Origin: Paenibacillus terrae
GTDB lineage: Bacteria > Bacillota > Bacilli > Paenibacillales > Paenibacillaceae
Reading direction: 5' to 3'
DNA: 64,000 nucleotides
NCBI RefSeq assembly: GCF_000943545.1
Contig: NZ_JTHP01000007.1
Span: 62,001-126,000, forward strand
The notes under the pieces are model-generated. The model worked only from the letters and a program-made list of their open reading frames with translations, was not told the origin of the DNA and ran no database searches. The translations under genes and the position numbers were made by a program. Every line of letters begins with the position of its first letter. Position 1 is the stretch's first letter. This document shows, in pieces, positions 43,210-51,387 of this stretch.

Positions 43210-43325
43210 AGGATTTTGCAAAAATCCAACAAGCGACTTTCAATGAACAATATATAGATCGAAAGGGTCCAGTTCGTCTATATATTGCACTAGGGAACGA
43301 CTGGAATCGAATTTTGCAAAATCCT
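43210..43325. repeat. 116-bp palindromic repeat, copy B2
   Basis: Inverted relative to B1 and nearly identical to it. ATGCA occurs just before its left end and again 1 nt after its right end. It fills most of the 315-nt gap between immA and the 5'-nucleotidase gene; the rest of that gap shows no gene. With B1 it encloses 1.2 kb carrying xre and immA. Confidence 0.9.
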
Positions 43326-43447
43326 GATGCAAAAAAAATTTCAGTGCCCTAATATAAAATAGAAGTTATTTTTACAATCTTCTGATAAAATGTGGACGTA
43401 AGTGGTTTCTCTAATTCATTCATTTTACAGGAGGTTGAAAGAACAAC

Positions 43448-45334
43448 ATGAACTCATGGAAAAAAATCTCGTCCATCTTGACGACCGCCGCGCTTCTGCT
43501 CGGATGTCTCGGCACAGCAGCAGCGGACCCGGCAGCCAGTACGGGAACAGCGGGAGCTGCAACTCCTCCGGTCAGCGGGAAACACATCACCATCCTACAT
43601 ACGAACGATACTCATTCCCACGTGGTGGCGAACGACAAGGAAATGGGCTTCGCCAAGCTGGCAGGCATCATTGACCAGTACCGTGCTTCCAATCCCAATA
43701 CGCTGCTGCTGGATGACGGAGATACTGTTCATGGAACGACTTTCGCTACTTTGGTCAAGGGTGAGAGCATTGTAAAAGTGGTTAACAAGCTTCGCTATGA
43801 TGCGATGGTACCAGGCAACCATGAGTTTAATTACGGCTGGAAGCATCTTGTCGAGCTGAGTAAGGAAATTCAATTCCCGGTACTCAGCGCCAATATTAAG
43901 CAAACGGACGGAACACGCTTGTTCCAGCCTTATGTCATTAAAGAAGTCGATGGCGTTAAAATCGGCATTATCGGCCTGACCACACCCGAAACGGCATACA
44001 AAACCAATCCTAAAAATGTCGAGGGCATTCAATTCACCGATCCCGCGGCTGAAGCCAAAGCGGCTGTAGATGAAATCCGCAGTAAAGTGGACGTTGTTGT
44101 GGTCCTCGGTCATCTGGGACAAGATGCATCCAGCAAAGACACCAGCCTTAAGGTCGTCAAGGAAGTGCCCGGCATTGATATTTTCATTGATGGACACAGC
44201 CACACCGTACTGGAAAAAGGCCTGGTCGGTGACAATGGTACACTGATCGCAAGCGCGGGTGAATATACGAAGTATCTGGGCGTTGTGGATTTATGGGTCG
44301 ACGGTGGTAAGGTTACGCAAAAGCAAGCTAAGCTGATTGATTCGACGCAAGCAGTCGATGTTCAGCCCAACGCTGAAATTGCTACATTGATCGCCTCTAT
44401 TCAGAAGGAGCAAGAACCGATCCTCAAAGAGGTTGTAATGCAAACGAATGTGGACCTGGAAGGAGCGCGTGAAAAGGTACGTGCAGGTGAAACGAATCTC
44501 GGCGACCTGCTCACTGATGCCATGCGTGATATTTCGGGGGCAGATGTGGCCCTGACCAACGGCGGCGGCATTCGGGCGTCCATCAAGACGGGAACGGTAA
44601 CCAAGGGAGACATCATCACTGTGCTGCCCTTCGGCAACCAGATTGTTACCCTGAAAGTGAAAGGCTCCGACATTCAGGCAGCACTTGAAAATGGCACAGC
44701 CTCCTATCCGGAGCCAAGCGGCGGTTTTCCACAAGTATCAGGGATCTCGTTTAAAATAGATACATCGGCAGCCAAGGGAAGTCGCGTCCACTCCATTCTG
44801 ATTGGCGGAAAAACGCTTGATCCTGATGCCACGTACACACTGGCAACCAATGACTTTACGGCTGTAGGCGGAGATCAGTATACAATGTTCGCCAAATATT
44901 CGCAGGCAGGTATGTTTGGATCGCTTGATGAGGCGCTGATTCGCTACATGCAAAAGGTTGGCTCCGCCAGCCTGCAAGTACAAGCAGACGGCCGCATTCA
45001 AGAAGCCAAAGCAGACGGCAAGACTTCCGTTCCTGCCGCGCAGCCTGTACCACCTGCTCCAACCGCAACACCGGCACCCGTGCAGGAAGAACCGCAAGTG
45101 GTCTCTACCCCGTCTGCGAAACCTGCACCAGCCAAAGCTCAAACAGCGAAGCCACAGCCGACACCAGCTTCTGCACAAGCTACAAAAAGCCATGTGTATA
45201 TTGTAAAGTCCGGGGATACACTGTATGACATTTCCCGCCAATATGAGTTCACCTGGCAACAGCTCCAAAAGCTGAACAAGCTGAAAAATCCTCACCGCAT
45301 TTATCCGGGACAAAAGCTTGACCTCCCGGCCTAA
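43448..45334 (+). CDS. Secreted 5'-nucleotidase/2',3'-cyclic phosphodiesterase with LysM
   Basis: Protein of 628 aa. A signal peptide is followed by a metallophosphoesterase domain (ITILHTNDTHSHVV, DDGDTVHGT, PGNHEFNYGW, LGHLGQD, IDGHSHT), a 5'-nucleotidase C-terminal domain (DVALTNGGGIRASIKTGTVT, ILPFGNQ), a Pro/Ala/Gln-rich linker of about 60 residues, and one LysM (VYIVKSGDTLYDISRQYEFT). It hydrolyses nucleotides outside the cell to scavenge phosphate and nucleosides; the LysM would hold it on peptidoglycan. AGGAGG is 13 nt before the ATG, a long spacing. Single gene. Confidence 0.93.
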   Translation: MNSWKKISSILTTAALLLGCLGTAAADPAASTGTAGAATPPVSGKHITILHTNDTHSHVVANDKEMGFAKLAGIIDQYRASNPNTLLLDDGDTVHGTTFATLVKGESIVKVVNKLRYDAMVPGNHEFNYGWKHLVELSKEIQFPVLSANIKQTDGTRLFQPYVIKEVDGVKIGIIGLTTPETAYKTNPKNVEGIQFTDPAAEAKAAVDEIRSKVDVVVVLGHLGQDASSKDTSLKVVKEVPGIDIFIDGHSHTVLEKGLVGDNGTLIASAGEYTKYLGVVDLWVDGGKVTQKQAKLIDSTQAVDVQPNAEIATLIASIQKEQEPILKEVVMQTNVDLEGAREKVRAGETNLGDLLTDAMRDISGADVALTNGGGIRASIKTGTVTKGDIITVLPFGNQIVTLKVKGSDIQAALENGTASYPEPSGGFPQVSGISFKIDTSAAKGSRVHSILIGGKTLDPDATYTLATNDFTAVGGDQYTMFAKYSQAGMFGSLDEALIRYMQKVGSASLQVQADGRIQEAKADGKTSVPAAQPVPPAPTATPAPVQEEPQVVSTPSAKPAPAKAQTAKPQPTPASAQATKSHVYIVKSGDTLYDISRQYEFTWQQLQKLNKLKNPHRIYPGQKLDLPA

Positions 45335-45409
45335 TTCAATAAGCTTGCAAAGGCAGCGTCCGGAATCCCAGTGGTTTCGGACGCTGCTGTATGTCAGGAG
45401 GTTATTTTT

Positions 45410-45451
45410 ATGCGATAGTCCAAACTCATTTGGACATCGCATATTTTTTTT
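45410..45451 (+). terminator. Intrinsic terminator of the 5'-nucleotidase gene
   Basis: ATGCGAT-GTCCAAA and TTTGGAC-TCGCAT form a long stem with a 4-nt loop, followed by a run of T. A second GC-rich hairpin (GCAGCGTCCG / CGGACGCTGC, 45354-45387) without T run precedes it. Confidence 0.88.
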
Positions 45452-45578
45452 AAAAGCAAGCCTTTTAGCCGCTGACAAGTTGTGAACCGGGAGGTATGAT
45501 GGAGAAGAGCCATTCGGGCAGAAAACATCCATCCCGTTCTCTAACGGGATCAGTTATATGTGTGGAAGGAGCACAAAA

Positions 45579-46250
45579 ATGCAATACATTATTTATGATC
45601 TTGAGTTTACTGTTAGCCGTAACGCCAGATATTCCTCCGAAATCATTGATATCGGTGCCGTCAAAGTCATGCAGGGAGACGATGGCTTGTACGTTGCGGA
45701 CACGTTTCACAGCTTTGTCAGACCCTCGAATCGGCCTGTGCTGTCTACGGATACCGTGCAGTTTACCGGTATTACTCAACGGGACATTGATGCGGCCCCG
45801 CTCTTCCCTGAAGCAGTGAAGCAATTTATCGCATGGCTAGGAACAGACTCAACCTATTACTTGTGTGCATGGGGGCCAGATGACCGTCAGAAGCTCGTAT
45901 CCCATTGCCGCACCCATCATGTGGACCTTCATTGGATTCATAATACGAACGATATACAAAAACAAATCTCCCGTCTGTCCGGCTCCAATGGAAAATACCG
46001 TCAACTAAGCCTGTCTCAGGCGCTAGAGCTGTGCAACATTGACTTTGATGGTCAACAGCACCGTGCGCTGGACGATGCACTGAATACTGCTCAGGTTTTC
46101 ATGCATCATTTTGATCGTATTACATTAACCCATAACGCTTCTGACGATGAGGAAAGCCGGGGTTCGAAGCTTGTATACTCCACACCGGAAGAAGAACAGG
46201 AGCAGTACAGTCCATTTGGCAATCTCGCCAACCTGTTTAAGGACCGTTAG
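45579..46250 (+). CDS. DEDDh 3'-5' exonuclease (KapD/ERI1-like)
   Basis: Protein of 223 aa. Exo I is IIYDLEFTVSR with ExIIDIGAVKV, Exo II lies around CAWGPDDRQKL, and Exo III is HRALDDALNTAQVF with the DEDDh His. It resembles the B. subtilis KapD / ERI1-like RNase T superfamily; the substrate may be RNA or DNA 3' ends. AAGGAG lies about 7 nt before ATG 45579; the ATG seven codons upstream has none. Single gene, not linked functionally to its neighbours. Confidence 0.88.
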   Translation: MQYIIYDLEFTVSRNARYSSEIIDIGAVKVMQGDDGLYVADTFHSFVRPSNRPVLSTDTVQFTGITQRDIDAAPLFPEAVKQFIAWLGTDSTYYLCAWGPDDRQKLVSHCRTHHVDLHWIHNTNDIQKQISRLSGSNGKYRQLSLSQALELCNIDFDGQQHRALDDALNTAQVFMHHFDRITLTHNASDDEESRGSKLVYSTPEEEQEQYSPFGNLANLFKDR

Positions 46251-46294
46251 GAGGATAGCACCCCGGCCCGTTCCGGGGGATCTATCACCCCTTG

Positions 46295-47278
46295 TCATTC
46301 GTGATTCCCTGCCTTTTTATCGGAATAAAATGCCCCCCAGGTTCGCAGCATTTCCTGCATTCGCTTGCGGTATCGCAAAGGCTCCAAAATTTCCGCCTCC
46401 GCTCCATATTGAGTGAGCCAATCCAGAAATTCACCATCATGATTAACCGTTACCTCAAACAATAGACTTCCATCCGGCAAATCCTTGAGAAAAGGCTTGA
46501 TGAACAGCTCCTCTTCTTTGACCCGATATACAGATCCAGCAGAAAATCTTACCACAAACCGGATATTCTGGTCCCCCTTGGTAACTGACCAGGTTCCCTT
46601 AAAAAACATTTCCATTTCATAAGTATTCTTCTGAAACGTATACGGCAAAATCCTCATATTTCGAAAGCGGCTGATCCGAAAGGTTCTCATGGCGGCTTGC
46701 TTGTGACAAAAACCAAGCATATAAAAACGCCGATCCTGTGGAACCAGACAATAAGGATCAATCTGTACCAATGATACATCTTCATTCTGAGGCGAACTGT
46801 ATTCCGCTTCAATGGTCTGCTGCGTAAGACTTGCCAAAACAATCAGCCTGAGCAGATAGGGCTGGTTTTCCCGCTCAAGTGTCGAGCCGAGCCGGACGAT
46901 ATTTTTCATTTCCTGCGCGAAGCTTGTCTGGTCCATCTTTTTTTTCTGACTGGAGGCCATCACTTTCTCATAAGCACTTTCAAAAGCTGGTGGTAAAAGA
47001 GGCTTTACGGTTTCCATGACATCCCCCAGCCTGGCAAAAGCCTGTGCCTCTTCTTCCGTCCAATTGAGTGGATACAAGGCGAAGTTACTAATAAATATGT
47101 ATCCTTTGCCATGCCCCATATTGGCTATTGGAATATGCATAGCGCTTAGAGCCTCCATATCTCGGTAAATGGTGCGTTCTGATGTTTCACAACGTTCGGC
47201 AAGCTCTCTTGCCAATATCCCCGGATTTGCCTGAACAATAGTAATAATCCGCATTAACCGTATCAACCGATCAGTCAA
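46295..47278 (-). CDS. DeoR/YafY-type transcription regulator with WYL domain
   Basis: Protein of 327 aa. A winged helix-turn-helix lies at residues 1-60 (RLIRLMRIITIVQANPGILA, ERTIYRDMEAL), and the WYL ligand-sensing domain at about 140-230 (VQIDPYCLVPQDRRFYMLGF). The C-terminal WCX part contains FEVTVNHDGEFLDWLTQYG. WYL regulators often sense nucleotides or single-stranded DNA and control stress genes. The target is unknown; the SOS-linked gene upstream on the same strand is a neighbour, not a proven target. Confidence 0.9.
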   Translation of the reverse strand: MTDRLIRLMRIITIVQANPGILARELAERCETSERTIYRDMEALSAMHIPIANMGHGKGYIFISNFALYPLNWTEEEAQAFARLGDVMETVKPLLPPAFESAYEKVMASSQKKKMDQTSFAQEMKNIVRLGSTLERENQPYLLRLIVLASLTQQTIEAEYSSPQNEDVSLVQIDPYCLVPQDRRFYMLGFCHKQAAMRTFRISRFRNMRILPYTFQKNTYEMEMFFKGTWSVTKGDQNIRFVVRFSAGSVYRVKEEELFIKPFLKDLPDGSLLFEVTVNHDGEFLDWLTQYGAEAEILEPLRYRKRMQEMLRTWGAFYSDKKAGNHE

Positions 47279-47349
47279 GGAAGTCTCTCCTTTACAAAAA
47301 GATAGTAAATTAGACTCACTATATTACATAAATAAACTAGCATAATTGC

Positions 47350-48117
47350 CTACTTTAAAATATTAATTTCGGTAAAGTGAACATCCTCTACAGATATCTC
47401 ATTATTAACATAGACTTTAGAACTATACGCTTCAAATAATCCAAAAGTCCCATTCCATTTATTCCATACAGCAAAAAGTAATTCGGCTTCCTCCAGATAT
47501 TCCCTGTCTTCTGTTCTCGTCGCCCGTATAAGCAGTTCATCTGCTTGTCTGGTAAGCACAAACGCCCCTCGCTCCTGTTCCCCCTTCTCGTACATACGCA
47601 ATGCTTTCTTCACAATAGGAGCCGTCTCATTCAGCTTTATGTATTTTTCCACCTTTGGGTTGATTGGAATGCTCAGCAGACCGAGATGATGCGTGTAATG
47701 GATAAAGAGCTGATCCGTTCGAATCAGCGTCCTTTTTTCCTGAGTTGGCTTACGCCAGCTCCACTCCATCAATCCAATGATATGTCTTCCGGAAGAGTGG
47801 GCCGGTATAGAAAAGGACAAAATAGCCTGCTTATACTTTCCCCTCCGCATATCACCACAGTGAACAAGCATGCACTCTCCGTCTTCCGAGCGATTGAAGC
47901 TGAGCCTGGCCCCATCCACTTTTAATAGATTTACCCCACTCTCTGGAATGAACCGGAGTTGCAGGTCACATCCAACTGTTTTCGGCATTAAAGTCCCTTT
48001 TCTTTTACGTATAGCCCCATGGCCCCATTCTATCAGCAGATTTACTTGCTCGGACCCATTCGCAGATATAGACTCTTTGTCCCATGTGTACGTTACGTTA
48101 ACTATTGACTTCACCAC
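47350..48117 (-). CDS. Unknown protein under a LexA box
   Basis: Protein of 255 aa, no signal peptide. The N-terminal half is beta-rich (YTWDKESISANGSEQVNLLI, FSIPAHSSGRHIIGLMEW). The C-terminal half is helical and contains ALRMYEKGEQERGAFVLTRQ followed by ADELLIRATRTEDREYLEEA. That block resembles the C-terminal region of some Firmicute von Willebrand A-type proteins, here without the A domain. I do not recognise the family. GTG start 9 nt after AGGGGG. The promoter region has a near-perfect LexA box and a second palindrome, so it is probably a DNA-damage gene. Confidence 0.75.
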   Translation of the reverse strand: MVKSIVNVTYTWDKESISANGSEQVNLLIEWGHGAIRKRKGTLMPKTVGCDLQLRFIPESGVNLLKVDGARLSFNRSEDGECMLVHCGDMRRGKYKQAILSFSIPAHSSGRHIIGLMEWSWRKPTQEKRTLIRTDQLFIHYTHHLGLLSIPINPKVEKYIKLNETAPIVKKALRMYEKGEQERGAFVLTRQADELLIRATRTEDREYLEEAELLFAVWNKWNGTFGLFEAYSSKVYVNNEISVEDVHFTEINILK

Positions 48118-48166
48118 TGGTAAATTCCCCCTAAAAGAACATGTAACTCTAAATTAACAGTGTTAT

Positions 48167-48184
48167 CTGACACTATATTGTCAG
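48167..48184. promoter_or_regulatory. Palindrome CTGACA-N6-TGTCAG in the promoter region
   Basis: Perfect 6-bp arms around ATATAG (minus strand), overlapping a possible -10 (TATAGT). It lies next to the LexA box and about 50 nt before the GTG of the unknown gene. It could be a second operator. Confidence 0.5.
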
Positions 48185-48198
48185 GGAACATATGTTCG
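48185..48198. promoter_or_regulatory. LexA (SOS) box, near-perfect consensus
   Basis: GGAACATATGTTCG matches the B. subtilis LexA/DinR consensus CGAACATATGTTCG at 13 of 14 positions. It stands about 70 nt before the start of the minus-strand gene at 47350-48117. Confidence 0.85.
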
Positions 48199-48286
48199 TC
48201 ACCGAAAATTATACATGGTAATCTATAGAAAAGGGGGAGTACATCAACAAATAGCATTTTAAGCCATTGAAATTGCATAATTACGC

Positions 48287-48314
48287 AAAAAACAGCCCGG
48301 CTTAAGCCGGGCTG
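48287..48314 (-). terminator. Intrinsic terminator of the 51-aa gene
   Basis: On the minus strand CAGCCCGGC-ttaa-GCCGGGCTG, a 9-bp perfect stem, followed by T6. It lies about 30 nt after the stop of the small gene and insulates the SOS gene downstream. Confidence 0.9.
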
Positions 48315-48341
48315 CATTATAGTCTCGTTTCATATATAAAG

Positions 48342-48497
48342 CTAAGAAATCATAGTTTCTGTCAAAGAAACATTCGCTTTTGTGCAAATATCGGGAACAG
48401 GCGCAAAAGTTATACTGTCCACCACCAGTTCCTTCGACAAAGGCTTTCCGTTTACGGTTATTTTTAACGTTTTATAGGTTTGTTCTTTTTCGTTCAT
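48342..48497 (-). CDS. 51-aa mini-gene of unknown function
   Basis: AAGGAG lies 9 nt before the ATG. The peptide reads MNEKEQTYKTLKITVNGKPL, then SKELVVDSITFAPVPDICTK and ANVSLTETMIS. A charged first half and a C-terminal half with Cys, Ser and Thr recall precursor peptides, but no modification enzyme is adjacent, so that is only a possibility. The strong ribosome binding site and the perfect terminator after it support a real, separately transcribed gene. The 300 nt upstream (48498-48801) show nothing I can name. Confidence 0.6.
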   Translation of the reverse strand: MNEKEQTYKTLKITVNGKPLSKELVVDSITFAPVPDICTKANVSLTETMIS

Positions 48498-48801
48498 CGT
48501 TCATTTCTCCTTCTATATTCTTGCTTAATATATTTATACTCATTTCTGTTCTTCATGAAATAGGGTTGGCTCTTGTACGTGCTCGCCAGAAAATTACCGG
48601 AATGTAGCTGCTTCCTTGATATACCCGTTTTGAGGTACACTTAAACTAAAATATCGACTTTTTTTGTAAATATTCCTCCCGGATTTGTCATCCTGTTATT
48701 CTAAACTTTGAACCCTAATCATTACACTATGCGTAACCATAAGATATGGGTAATTATGCTTATCATTTAACATCTTGGTGCATCAGAAGGAGGAAGATCT
48801 C

Positions 48802-49242
48802 TTGGTACGACAAATTTCTCGCTTTGCTTTCTGCCGCCGTATCGTCTGCGCTGCTGTAGCGCTTCTGTTTATTTTTGGCGGAACCGGAGTTCCGGGAGCA
48901 CATGCCGCCTACTGGGATGATGTATACCAGGGCTTTGAGCAATTTTCCCGACTGCCTGGCGATGTATATCAGCTCAAGGAAAGCTATAAGCAAACGCAGG
49001 AAGAGCTGCAAAAGGCCCGTAGCAGCATTGAGGCTTATCAGGAGCAAAACACTCAACTATTAGAGCAAAATCGCAAGCTGACCGACACCGTCACCGAACT
49101 GAAAAATCTTCAGATTCAGCGCGATCAGGCTTCACACCGTAACAAGATGCTGATCCTCACAGCTGTCATTCTGCTGGCTGGTTATTTTATCGGTATCCGC
49201 CTGTTGCGTTACGGGATGCGTCGACGTTCGGGAAGATACTAG
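48802..49242 (+). CDS. Membrane-anchored coiled-coil protein
   Basis: Protein of 146 aa: a signal-type hydrophobic segment (VCAAVALLFIFGGTGVPGAHA), a coiled coil of about 60 residues (QEELQKARSSIEAYQEQNTQ, LLEQNRKLTDTVTELKNL) and a C-terminal membrane helix (MLILTAVILLAGYFIGI) with a basic tail. The likely start is TTG 48802, 8 nt after AGGAGG. The coiled coil would face the outside between two membrane anchors. It is followed 25 nt later by the AIM24 gene, with which it is probably co-transcribed. Function unknown. Confidence 0.78.
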   Translation: MVRQISRFAFCRRIVCAAVALLFIFGGTGVPGAHAAYWDDVYQGFEQFSRLPGDVYQLKESYKQTQEELQKARSSIEAYQEQNTQLLEQNRKLTDTVTELKNLQIQRDQASHRNKMLILTAVILLAGYFIGIRLLRYGMRRRSGRY

Positions 49243-49267
49243 CCCCCTGAAAGGATGAAAGGCCAGA

Positions 49268-49972
49268 ATGGACATACAAGCAGGACAACACCATGATGAA
49301 AGCGTCGGTTCTGTCGTAACGCTTGATCTGGCGGAGGGCGAAAAGCTGCATGTTCTTCACCCGCAGCAAATCATCGCGTACCGCGGACCCAGCTCAGGCC
49401 GTAGTGACAAACTGATGAATATTAAAGGCATGTACCGCAAGCACAAGCTGATTCAGGCCGATTTTACAGGAGCTTGCCGCCTCATTGCCGCACTTCCTCC
49501 CGGTTTCAGTCTGAAAATGATTGAGCTGGAAGGAGGCGACGATCTGCTATACGATTTTCGCAACCTGTTCTGGTACAGCTCCGGTATCCATATGCGCACC
49601 AAGCTGCTGAGTATGAAAAACATGTTGTTCAGTCGGGATGTCATTAAAATGAAATTCGATGGCATCGGCCAAATCGGTCTATTGACTCAGGGACTGGTAT
49701 GTCAGGAACAGCTTCATCCGACAGAGCCGATGTATGTCGATGCAAGCAGCGTCATTGCCTATCCCGAGAACGCCCAGCTTGAGCTGACGGTGTACGGCAA
49801 CCATTTGGCCAGCCAGCATATGAATTATCATTTTAAAATGACCGGACACGGTACTGTGCTTTTTCATGCGGGTGAACATCATCGACGGCTCCAGCAGGAT
49901 ATGAACGATGATGGCGTGATCAAACGCTTTTTAAGGGAAGTCATTCCATTTGGCGGAGTGTTTATCAAATAG
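49268..49972 (+). CDS. AIM24-family protein
   Basis: Protein of 234 aa of the AIM24/DUF124 beta-rich fold (LAEGEKLHVLHPQQIIAYRG, LIQADFTGACRLIAALPPGF, LQGLVCQEQLHPTEPMYVDA-like region, FKMTGHGTVLFHAGEH). The family occurs in bacteria and mitochondria without a firmly assigned biochemical role. It is likely cytosolic. It lies in one unit with the membrane coiled-coil protein; the pairing suggests the two work together at the membrane. Confidence 0.8.
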   Translation: MDIQAGQHHDESVGSVVTLDLAEGEKLHVLHPQQIIAYRGPSSGRSDKLMNIKGMYRKHKLIQADFTGACRLIAALPPGFSLKMIELEGGDDLLYDFRNLFWYSSGIHMRTKLLSMKNMLFSRDVIKMKFDGIGQIGLLTQGLVCQEQLHPTEPMYVDASSVIAYPENAQLELTVYGNHLASQHMNYHFKMTGHGTVLFHAGEHHRRLQQDMNDDGVIKRFLREVIPFGGVFIK

Positions 49973-49989
49973 CTCTGCCATGCTATAAT
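49961..49989 (+). promoter_or_regulatory. Promoter of the queuosine operon (extended -10)
   Basis: TTTATC, 17-nt spacer, TATAAT, with TG one base before the -10 (TGCTATAAT). It overlaps the end of the AIM24 gene and lies about 60 nt upstream of the preQ1 aptamer. A GTCTG/CAGAC hairpin follows in the leader. Confidence 0.65.
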
Positions 49990-50047
49990 GAAGGCGTCTG
50001 TCCTCTGGCAGACACCAAATGAAGAAAGTCCATGCTCCATGCATGGG

Positions 50048-50080
50048 AGAGGTTCGCGAACTCCCTCTATAAAAAACTAA
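50048..50080 (+). ncRNA. preQ1-I riboswitch aptamer
   Basis: AGAGGTTCGCGAACTCCCTC followed by TATAAAAAACTAA. This matches the class I preQ1 aptamer: stem AGAGG/CCUCU, a C-rich loop and the A-rich tail ending ACUAA. It precedes queC, the usual target, and represses the operon when the queuine precursor preQ1 is abundant. Confidence 0.93.
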
Positions 50081-50084
50081 CGAT

Positions 50085-50133
50085 GCTTTGTCCTCCGCAT
50101 GAAAAAATAATCGCGGGGCAAGGCCTGTTTTTT
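50085..50133 (+). terminator. Expression-platform terminator of the preQ1 riboswitch
   Basis: GCTTTGTCCTCCGC pairs with GCGGGGCAAGGC, followed after CTG by T6. It starts 5 nt after the aptamer and lies 87 nt before the queC start, so ligand-dependent termination is the likely mechanism. Confidence 0.75.
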
Positions 50134-50219
50134 GTTGAAGTCGGTTCAAGAACTCTCCTTCTTCCATGTGACAAGACCCTGTGTCTTACACCATTCCAAG
50201 AAGATCGAGAGGTTTTTTT

Positions 50220-50903
50220 ATGTTTGCAAACGAAAAAGCGGTCGTCGTATTCAGCGGCGGTCAAGACAGCACCACCTGTTTATTTTGGGCGAAAAAACAT
50301 TTTGCCGAAGTAGAAACCGTGACGTTCGATTACGGTCAACGCCACAAGCAGGAAATCGAAGTAGCGGCCGGAATCGCCCACGAACTGGGTGTTCCGCAAT
50401 CGGTACTGGATATGAGCCTGCTCAATCAATTAGCCCCCAATGCCCTCACACGCACCGACATTGACATTACTCAGCAGGAAGGCGAGCTGCCCAGCACCTT
50501 TGTAGATGGCCGCAACCTGCTGTTTCTCAGCTTCGCAGCAGTGCTCGCCAAACAAAAAGGAGCCCGTCACATGATCACAGGCGTCTGCGAGACGGATTTT
50601 AGCGGCTACCCCGATTGCCGGGATTCTTTTATCAAATCGCTGAACGTTACTTTAAATCTTTCCATGGACTATCCCTTTGTCATTCATACCCCGCTCATGT
50701 GGTTGAATAAGGCCGAAACCTGGCAAATGGCCGATGAGCTGGAAGCCTTTGAATTTGTGAGAACCCGTACACTAACTTGCTATAACGGCATTATTGGCGA
50801 CGGCTGTGGCGAATGCCCTGCCTGCAAACTACGCCGCGCGGGGCTGGAACAGTATCTGGCTGTACGCGGAGCTTCGTCGCCAGGAGTTGAAGGCCATGCA
50901 TGA
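50220..50903 (+). CDS. queC: 7-cyano-7-deazaguanine (preQ0) synthase
   Basis: ATP-dependent enzyme converting 7-carboxy-7-deazaguanine and ammonia to preQ0 in queuosine synthesis. 227 aa. The PP-loop is [12 protein letters not shown] (residues 9-20). Zinc cysteines lie near the C-terminus in [27 protein letters not shown] lies 7 nt before ATG 50220. First gene after the riboswitch; it overlaps queD by 8 nt. Confidence 0.97.
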   Translation: MFANEKAVVVFSGGQDSTTCLFWAKKHFAEVETVTFDYGQRHKQEIEVAAGIAHELGVPQSVLDMSLLNQLAPNALTRTDIDITQQEGELPSTFVDGRNLLFLSFAAVLAKQKGARHMITGVCETDFSGYPDCRDSFIKSLNVTLNLSMDYPFVIHTPLMWLNKAETWQMADELEAFEFVRTRTLTCYNGIIGDGCGECPACKLRRAGLEQYLAVRGASSPGVEGHA

Positions 50904-51387
50904 GCCGGGCTCCTTTCGTATCGTCGACAAGCTCCAGCAGTTCGGGACGGACATTGAACGCTCCCAACTGCGTTATCATCGCAAACGTATACTGGTCAGC
51001 AAGCAATTTACGTTCGATGCAGCACACCATTTGCACTGCTACGAAGGCAAATGCAAAAATCTGCACGGACATACTTATATCGTCGTTTTCGGCATTAGCG
51101 GCATACCGGACGAAACCGGTCTGACCCTTGATTTTGGTGATATCAAAACGATCTGGAAGGAGCGGATTGAGCCTTATCTGGATCACCGCTATCTGAATGA
51201 GACGCTGCCCCCGATGAATACAACGGCGGAAAATATGGTCGTCTGGATCTTCGAACAAATGGAGTCCGCCCTAACCTCGGAAGCATACCGCCATCGTGTG
51301 GAAGGCGGGCGCACTGAATTTGTACGGCTGTTCGAAACACCTACCAGCTATGCCGAATTCCGACGGGAGTGGATGCTGGATGAGTAA
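50896..51387 (+). CDS. queD: 6-carboxy-tetrahydropterin synthase
   Basis: Converts dihydroneopterin triphosphate to 6-carboxytetrahydropterin, an early queuosine step. 163 aa; zinc histidines in [20 protein letters not shown], catalytic Cys in GKCKN, and a later DFGDIKTIW with DHRYLNE. The start is ATG 50896 inside the end of queC; a longer frame opens at 50794 but lies wholly within queC. AGGAG lies 10 nt upstream. Compared with QueD of about 120 aa it has a longer N-terminal part. Confidence 0.94.
   Translation: MHEPGSFRIVDKLQQFGTDIERSQLRYHRKRILVSKQFTFDAAHHLHCYEGKCKNLHGHTYIVVFGISGIPDETGLTLDFGDIKTIWKERIEPYLDHRYLNETLPPMNTTAENMVVWIFEQMESALTSEAYRHRVEGGRTEFVRLFETPTSYAEFRREWMLDE

Noticed and set aside
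43371..43391. TTTACA...TAAAAT as promoter of the 5'-nucleotidase
   Set aside because: The spacer is only 9 nt, too short for a sigma-A promoter; no better pair was found.
41837..43447. Integrase or attachment sites marking a prophage end
   Set aside because: No recombinase gene and no long direct repeats were found at the two edges of the tail locus; the only repeats here are the inverted 116-bp copies.
44738..45532. Open frame of 264 codons antisense to the 5'-nucleotidase
   Set aside because: Cys/Arg/Leu-rich low-quality translation opposite a clear secreted enzyme; no start signals.
50896..51387. Longer start at 50794 for queD
   Set aside because: The extra 34 codons lie entirely inside queC in another frame; ATG 50896 has a ribosome binding site and begins a normal QueD N-terminal region.
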